A DNA stretch of 64,000 bases from assembly GCA_037074705.1 (NCBI GenBank), contig CM073591.1:136903032-136967031 (forward strand), in the 5' to 3' direction. This stretch comes from Zhengitettix transpicula (taxonomy: Eukaryota > Arthropoda > Insecta > Orthoptera > Tetrigidae). Below the pieces are notes generated by a model, which was not told where the DNA came from, ran no database searches, and saw nothing but the letters and a program-made list of their open reading frames with translations. Position numbers and translations under genes: made by a program. Shown in pieces: positions 61,001 to 64,000 of this stretch (the stretch's first letter is position 1; each line of letters starts with the position of its first letter).

Positions 61001-63168
61001 AACTGAAGTTTGTTCTTCAAATTTTCGGAGGCTCTCAGCCTCCTTCTTCAGGAAGGAGTGTTACACCATTCCGTGCAGCCGGCCGGTGCACGGAATGGTG
61101 TAACACTCCTTCCTGAAGAAGGCGACACCGCACTTCACTTTCAGGTAAGCCACAACCTATCTCTCTATCCTTTCCATACCAATATTTTTGACAATGTCAC
61201 ATTCTCACTATTACAATTAATATATATATATACACACATACATTCAACCTCTGCACCTAATAAGACTGACTATATTTGCTAGGGTTACTAGTCGGCTTGT
61301 AAATCCTCTGTGTACAGAGCAGAAGATCTGGATTTGATTTCTGGTATGGCTGAATATTTTCGGTCTTTCCTTCTTTTTTGTTCCCTCTCTAGATATTGAA
61401 ACTATGCTTTGCTTTGTGCATAATTCTACTCCTGAGCATATGTTTTTCTTTTAAAGCATATTCCCATGTTTCTCCTATATTTTTATCTTTCCCCAATAAC
61501 CAATGTGACTTTGCTACCAAATTCAAGTCCTTAACATTATATTTATAGTATAATTTGTTTCTCAGTTTTCTCTATTATCTTTCGTCAATATTCAGACTTT
61601 GAGTGAGTAAATGTGAATAAATTGTTTCTATGTTTCTCTAAAATATTTAAATTTTACAGATTTTGCAGTTCCAAGTCCAAGCAATAGCAGATGTTGACAG
61701 AGTTAGTGTTGCAACAATTTCAGTAGAGGTGGAAGACATAAATGACAATACACCAGAGTTCACACAAAAGGTAGTTGAGGTTACTTTTTTTAGTTTTTGA
61801 TTTGATTTTCGTTAACATCAAGTAATAATTGCAGCAATGAAAGAAAGTATATATTTAACTGTAAAGTAATTTTTTAAATTAATAGGTGAATAGAATAACT
61901 TTACTGTCTTCATAAGATAATAAGTTATAAAAACAAAATATACAACATATCTGACCAAGAACTACATATAGTATATTAAAGGAAAATGTTTAAAAACCTT
62001 ACAGTATCTTTTTATATAAAAACAGTATATTAGATGACAATTAACAAATAGATTTTCAAGTACCCAAGAAACAAACAGTATTTAGAGGTAAAATAATTAC
62101 CACAAAACCTTTCTGCTAATCTTGCTGTTTTTATCTGGTGTAAAGAATGGTAGTAGTGCATCTCCACATTGTCTTAACTACTTATAAAATCGGACAACAG
62201 AGTAAATATAGGAAATACTTTTGAAAATTATAATAATTAAATAGACAAGATGATTGATATTTTCTTAAATAAATCAGAGTAGCAAAAAAATAATAATTAT
62301 GGAACCAAAAAATCACTTAGTTGTTGTAGACTGGTTTTAAAATGTATTTCAGGTCTTGAAAAAGTTGTGATATTGGATCTCTCATTGATGAGCAGATTAA
62401 TTTTTGTAACGTCCAAAATGTGGCATATCAACAGTTCCTTTACTCAGTGTTATTTAGTAAGATTAGTTCCTCCATTACATTTAAGATTTTGAACCTCTAA
62501 CAAAAGTAGTTTTCATTTGGTCCAGGAACCTTGACTAATTTTTTTTTTATTCAAGGAATTAGGTGTTGTAGATAAATATTTCAATTTTTTGGGCCTTAAG
62601 AAAAATAATTCTGAATTGAATATGACATTTATTACAAATGAATCAATTTCGAGAATAATGATCTAGTTTTCATTTCCAGTGCTTAAAATCAATTCTACTT
62701 CAAATGATACATCAGTTTTTAGCTTGGTGGTAATTTTATTCTAATATAGAGATTAAATGAAGTGCTTTTCTCTTACCATAGATGTGAGTTCAGTTGATGA
62801 CATAAGAAATATGTAATAATTTTTTTTTCTTTTGTGATATAAGTACAATTTCAATTAATTTTTATATTTTTATTTTTAAATAGGAATACTTTGCTAAAAT
62901 TTCTGAGTCTTCTCATCATCCTGAATCTATACTAACAGTAGAGGCTAAAGATGGAGACTCATTCTCTGGATCTGAAGGATTTGGAACAATTATATATTCT
63001 CTTGCTGGAGAAAGTGCCAATCTATTTACTGTAGATCCTTCAACAGGCTTAATTACAATTGCAGAAAATGCAACATTGGACCGTGAGCGCCAATCAGTTC
63101 TTCGGTTTGCTGTAGTTGCATCTGATACTCCTAAAGGAGGCAGTAATCAGCGCCGATCAACAACTTCA
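43225..63168 (+). CDS. Cad74A: Insect cadherin, Cad74A-like, 5' part (14 exons, continues past right edge)
   Basis: Joined exons: 43225-43519, 45016-45275, 46819-47046, 48896-49105, 50671-51063, 51976-52243, 53196-53389, 53807-53990, 55792-56044, 56437-56660, 58657-59024, 59159-59362, 61660-61770, 62884-63168. They give 3477 nt or 1159 codons with no stop. The product should be a cell-surface calcium-dependent adhesion protein. Residues 1-18 are a signal peptide (MGRLLLLLLQLACCASGQ). EC repeats follow, separated by linkers at about residues 120-124 (DVNDN), 238-242 (DVQDQ), 355-359 (DMDDQ), 480-484 (DANDN), 585-589 (DVNDN), 693-698 (no motif), 810-814 (DVNNK), 939-944 (no motif) and 1053-1057 (DINDN); EC10 is cut by the window edge. 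LDRE/LDYE and DxD calcium motifs recur in most repeats. The membrane segment and cytoplasmic tail lie outside. Similarity to Cad74A (for example the EPNTVSLRREIP stretch near residue 107) is from memory; Cad87A is the main alternative. Cadherin identity is near certain, orthology about 0.6. Confidence 0.9.
44030..44150 (+). repeat. Retroelement tail with CTGAAGATG-hairpin-GAAAC motif (intron 1)
   Basis: CACCTGAAGATGGCGGTG, then CAGCCATAGAAACATTGTGG, then GAAACCCAAGAACTCTTC and CAGGAAAACATAC. Same layout as 3,195-3,320 and 50,480-50,640. It holds one of the two CpGs in the whole 43,561-45,000 interval. Confidence 0.55.
45016..45275 (+). CDS. Cadherin exon 2: end of EC1, linker DVNDN, first half of EC2
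   Basis: Acceptor TTTACAG ends at 45015. The phase-1 join restores an Asp codon, so the protein reads ISIT-DEG, a normal EC strand ending. Residues 99-185. Donor AAG|GTATTT, phase 0. EC2 has PET and DAD motifs. The pair CIGDGQETC may form a local disulfide. Confidence 0.88.
45451..46265 (-). mobile_element. Non-autonomous hAT-type element in cadherin intron 2, with intact target duplication
   Basis: 815 bp with terminal inverted repeats CAGTGGTGGCT and AGCCACCACTG, flanked on both sides by CCAAGACT (45443-45450 and 46266-46273). An 8-bp duplication and CAG...CTG ends are diagnostic of the hAT superfamily. It has no coding capacity. Three relatives lie at 19768, 25643 and 41413. Strand is set relative to the 19768 and 41413 copies. 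Confidence 0.85.
46819..47046 (+). CDS. Cadherin exon 3: rest of EC2, linker DVQDQ, start of EC3
   Basis: Acceptor TTGATCAG ends at 46818. Residues 186-261. Contains LDYE and the degenerate linker DVQDQ followed by PPIF. I place the donor at CCA|GTATGT, which keeps phase 0 and joins smoothly to GTSVLKV in the next exon; a GT four bases downstream would break the frame. Confidence 0.88.
47687..47736. repeat. (TA)n microsatellite (intron 3)
   Basis: About 50 bp of TA abutting element F copy 1. Confidence 0.95.
47737..47985. mobile_element. Long-inverted-repeat element F, copy 1 (intron 3)
   Basis: Starts at the end of a TA microsatellite. Left arm ATTGGTATGGAC...GAGAGATAGGTTGTGGC; right arm ends TCTCTCTTTCCTATCC then ATACCAATATTG. 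Both arms contain TTTCAGGTAAG in outward orientation (plus 47902-47912; minus 47779-47789). No coding. Related copies lie at 55029 and 60934. Confidence 0.75.
48278..48705 (+). mobile_element. Penelope-like endonuclease fragment between inverted repeats, cadherin intron 3
   Basis: The centre (about 48408-48575) encodes CNSCYIGQTKCSLNTHIKEH and FDWQNAKIFD, a GIY-YIG-type Penelope domain. It is bracketed by inverted arms of about 120 bp (48278-48408 and 48583-48705) that share TTGTCAACTGACAAG and CCTTTCCTCAGGTGTGAAG. Each arm holds a CTGAGGA-hairpin-GAAACATAGTG motif. Two copies joined head to head, or a degenerate terminal-repeat arrangement, would explain this. Confidence 0.65.
48896..49105 (+). 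CDS. Cadherin exon 4: middle of EC3
   Basis: Acceptor TTATTTTAG ends at 48895. Donor AAG|GTGAGT is near consensus. Residues 262-331, phase 0 at both ends. Contains the DGD and LDRE calcium motifs of EC3. Confidence 0.88.
49106..50470 (+). other. Cadherin intron 4, unassigned insert
   Basis: 49,200-50,230 has higher GC than the other introns and short minus-strand frames without motifs. It is probably an unclassified repeat. Confidence 0.4.
50480..50640. repeat. Retroelement tail, inverted pair (end of intron 4)
   Basis: GATAAAGTTTTATCAGGATTC (50495 on) is mirrored by GAATCCCGAGAAAACTTTATC (50580 on), with ACCACCATCTTCTTCAGGTG between. It stops about 30 bp before the exon 5 acceptor. Confidence 0.55.
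50671..51063 (+). CDS. Cadherin exon 5: end of EC3, linker DMDDQ, most of EC4
   Basis: Acceptor TTTCTTCCAG ends at 50670. Donor GAG|GTAATA. Residues 332-462, phase 0 at both ends. The longest exon in the window. EC4 has PED, DED and LDYD. The open frame extends upstream to 50578 but that part is a repeat, not exon. Confidence 0.88.
51976..52243 (+). CDS. Cadherin exon 6: end of EC4, linker DANDN, most of EC5
   Basis: Acceptor TTCAACAG ends at 51975. Donor CCAAG|GTAATA, phase 1. Residues 463-551. The linker is canonical (DANDNAPVF). This exon has no start codon and is recognisable only by its frame, splice sites and cadherin motifs. Confidence 0.87.
52921..52980 (+). repeat. Retroelement tail related to 7,911-7,965 (intron 6)
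   Basis: Shares CCCGAGAACTCTTTATACAG and GGAAAACTTA with the right arm at 7,911. Positions that are CG in the intergenic copy are partly TG here. Confidence 0.6.
53196..53389 (+). CDS. Cadherin exon 7: end of EC5, linker DVNDN, start of EC6
   Basis: Acceptor TTGTCAG ends at 53195. The phase-1 join gives a Gly codon before LDYETQ. Donor CGG|GTATGT, phase 0. Residues 552-616. Confidence 0.88.
53807..53990 (+). CDS. Cadherin exon 8: rest of EC6
   Basis: Acceptor TTTTTTATAG ends at 53806. Donor GCTG|GTGAGA, phase 1. Residues 617-677. Has the DAD motif and the RATDAG strand. The position normally held by LDxE reads APAKASDTQ, so one calcium ligand site of EC6 looks lost. Confidence 0.87.
54290..54900 (+). 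repeat. Interspersed repeat family E, intronic copy (intron 8)
   Basis: Matches 10,355-10,930 in order, with GTAGTGGGCTAGACTGGACC and CCGTAACTAAATAACCA. The intergenic copy is rich in CpG where this copy has TG or CA. Confidence 0.65.
54975..55028. repeat. (TA)n microsatellite (intron 8)
   Basis: About 54 bp of TA abutting element F copy 2. Confidence 0.95.
55029..55215. mobile_element. Long-inverted-repeat element F, copy 2 (intron 8)
   Basis: Directly follows a TA microsatellite and begins ATTGTAATAGTGAGAATG, the full left terminus seen inverted at the right end of copy 3. The interior is rearranged: two same-strand TTTCAGGTAAG sites (55099-55109 and 55164-55174) instead of an inverted pair. 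Confidence 0.65.
55218..55430. repeat. Fold-back element, arms of about 98 bp (intron 8)
   Basis: Arm 55218-55315 pairs with 55333-55430 with few mismatches and a 17-nt loop. Shared blocks include CCAAACCATTGTGTTTGTATG and AGTAATTACTCAATA with their complements. It lies directly after element F copy 2. Confidence 0.8.
55792..56044 (+). CDS. Cadherin exon 9: EC6-EC7 junction and most of EC7
   Basis: Acceptor TTATTTTCAG ends at 55791. Donor AAAA|GTAAGA, phase 2. Residues 678-761. The EC6-EC7 linker reads VGVHGNQRPVF, with no DxNDN calcium motif. EC7 keeps GEN and DPD. Confidence 0.87.
56437..56660 (+). CDS. Cadherin exon 10: end of EC7, linker DVNNK, start of EC8
   Basis: Acceptor TTGTTTCAG ends at 56436. 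The phase-2 join restores Lys, giving DKK-TGEITV, the conserved EC strand pattern. Donor GTTG|GTGAGT, phase 1. Residues 762-836. EC7 has LDLD in place of LDYE. Confidence 0.88.
57597..58080 (-). pseudogene. CR1-like LINE reverse-transcriptase tail in cadherin intron 10
   Basis: Minus strand: GKGWRALQFLNRVLK and SSKRVKETAL, then, after a frameshift near 57,880, IKVLDRIQDKVAKICC and KDVGKYSFPKRT. This is the region after the RT palm and the C-terminus. Only a dead, 5'-truncated copy remains. Confidence 0.75.
58657..59024 (+). CDS. Cadherin exon 11: rest of EC8 and EC8-EC9 junction
   Basis: Acceptor TGTTTTCAG ends at 58656. Donor AAAG|GTAAAA, phase 0. Residues 837-959. EC8 carries an insertion of roughly 20-25 residues after YSIVDPV compared with a standard repeat. 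The linker reads QAHSDSNPLF without DxNDN. Confidence 0.87.
59159..59362 (+). CDS. Cadherin exon 12: most of EC9, ends at a GC donor
   Basis: Acceptor TATTTTAG ends at 59158, after the shortest intron (134 nt). Residues 960-1027. Has PEE, DPV and LDYE. In phase 0 the exon has to end at AAAAG|GCATGT. No in-frame GT donor is near, so a GC-AG intron is the simplest reading. An alternative GT four bases later leaves phase 1, which does not match the next acceptor. Confidence 0.8.
59358..59369 (+). other. Candidate GC-AG splice donor of intron 12
   Basis: Reads AAAAG|GCATGT. It fits the known GC-donor class, in which a strong exon-side AAG match offsets the C at intron position 2. The frame and the cadherin pattern both need the exon to end here. 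Confidence 0.65.
59400..60640 (+). other. Cadherin intron 12, unassigned insert
   Basis: 60,060-60,640 keeps more CpG sites than nearby intron and has plus-strand frames of about 100 codons without a known motif. A fairly young unclassified repeat is likely. Confidence 0.4.
60700..60860 (+). repeat. Possible decayed SINE (intron 12)
   Basis: CCAGGGTTTGAATTTGACAC resembles a B box with CG changed to TG. No clear A box. It is followed by a CA/TA microsatellite and element F copy 3. Confidence 0.3.
60934..61218. mobile_element. Long-inverted-repeat element F, copy 3 (intron 12)
   Basis: Left arm starts ATTGGTATGAAAAGG after mixed CA/TA microsatellite; right arm ends CACTATTACAAT before TA repeat. 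TTTCAGGTAAG occurs inverted in both arms (minus 60967-60977; plus 61139-61149). In the centre is a perfect 36-bp inverted repeat (61042-61077 and 61087-61122) with loop GCCGGCCGG. CpG sites are kept here, unlike the surrounding intron, so this insertion looks young. Confidence 0.75.
61275..61355 (+). repeat. Decayed SINE head (intron 12)
   Basis: GGGTTACTAGTCGGCTTGT resembles an A-box region and GGATTTGATTTCTGG a B box with C to T changes. Weak evidence. Confidence 0.35.
61660..61770 (+). CDS. Cadherin exon 13: end of EC9, linker DINDN
   Basis: Acceptor ATTTTACAG ends at 61659. Donor AAAAG|GTAGTT, phase 0. Residues 1028-1064. A second in-frame acceptor (TTTTGCAG, ending 61668) would drop three residues and gives a length closer to other repeats, so the start may be 61669. 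Confidence 0.82.
62884..63168 (+). CDS. Cadherin exon 14: most of EC10
   Basis: Acceptor TTTTTAAATAG ends at 62883. Donor TCA|GTAAGT is a near-perfect consensus, phase 0. Residues 1065-1159. EC10 has SES, DGD and LDRE motifs. Further exons must lie beyond 64,000; I see none in 63,169-64,000. Confidence 0.86.
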
Positions 63169-64000
63169 GTAAGTTTTAGTACATATATGAAATAAATGTA
63201 CTTATGCATTTTATAACACTGTAAATGTAACTTAAATTATGAAATAGATGCCATCAGTCACATTGGGCACCTCTTCATCATAATTACATTAAAACCATTG
63301 CTTTTCACTAAGATAGATTATAAACTGATTTATTTTGAACTCAAATGTGTCTGATGCCATATTCCAAAATATGTAGTTCTTAATATGTTGTGTTTGATTA
63401 AATAATTCAAATTATTTTATTTTTATTTGTATTTCTATTTATTACATTTATAAAAATTATTTATCGAAATTTACTCATAATTTAATTACTGCAAAATATA
63501 AATTAATATATTCTATACACAGGTAGGTAGCTTCTATATTGGAACAGTATTCACTATTTATTGTATATAAATGACATGACAAATTTAAACCATTTATTTA
63601 TTATATTTACTATTTAAATTTGAATATGGTGACTAGATAGCCTGTATATATCAATTTGTACCAGATATCATACCTTCATATCAGTGTGCTTTCTGACTGC
63701 CCTTTTATAGATTCTGTCTCTCCCAAAACACTGTTCTCAAATCACTTAATTAACACAGTAACCTCCCAAAACTAAGCACATTGTGTTTATCGAACATTTT
63801 ATAAGTAAACAAAAACTAAGAAAATTTTGCAACATCTAATGATATTTTGTGCCTTTCAGAATTGTTCATAAAACTTTATATAGAAAATAGTTAGCATTCC
63901 TTCTAGTGTATTTCCAGAAAAAAGTTGATCTTTTGTAATGAATTTGTTTCGTAGTGCAGAGATCTCAAGTGCATTTTGTTAATGCCTTTGTCTACCTGTA

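Noticed and set aside
1..64000. CRISPR arrays, bacterial operons, riboswitches or rho-independent terminators
   Set aside because: The spliced gene and transposon content show a nuclear animal genome. No regular spaced repeats were seen.

Overview
The window is nuclear DNA of an insect, probably one with a large repeat-rich genome such as a polyneopteran (cockroach, termite or orthopteroid); the species is an inference. The evidence is an AT-rich background, one protein gene split into many short in-frame exons by GT-AG introns of 0.1-2.3 kb, and a dense litter of arthropod-type transposon fossils (mariner, Tc1-like, hAT, CR1- and jockey-like LINEs, Penelope-like elements, solo LTRs, tRNA-derived SINEs, fold-back elements, TA microsatellites).

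Positions 1-43,200 hold no gene that I can support. This is intergenic DNA (possibly the far 5' non-coding part of the cadherin gene) made of old transposon pieces, including a complete but dead mariner (38,738-40,003, minus strand), three solo LTRs of one family each flanked by ATAT, a Penelope-like element split by one of those LTRs, a Tc1-like transposase fragment, several LINE tails, and at least five unnamed interspersed repeat families with two or more copies each.

Positions 43,225-63,168 hold the one real gene: the 5' part of a large plus-strand cadherin. Fourteen coding exons join without a frame break into 1159 codons: signal peptide, nine complete extracellular cadherin (EC) repeats and most of a tenth. 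It runs off the right edge. From remembered insect sequences it looks most like Cad74A, with Cad87A as the alternative. Intron 12 appears to use a GC-AG splice pair.

The introns hold further repeats: a hAT-derived element with a perfect 8-bp target duplication, three copies of a long-inverted-repeat element carrying splice-site consensus sequences, a Penelope endonuclease fragment between inverted repeats, and a CR1-like LINE tail. CpG dinucleotides become very rare just after the first coding exon and stay rare through the gene, with TG/CA taking their place in the intronic repeat copies. This suggests germline gene-body methylation.
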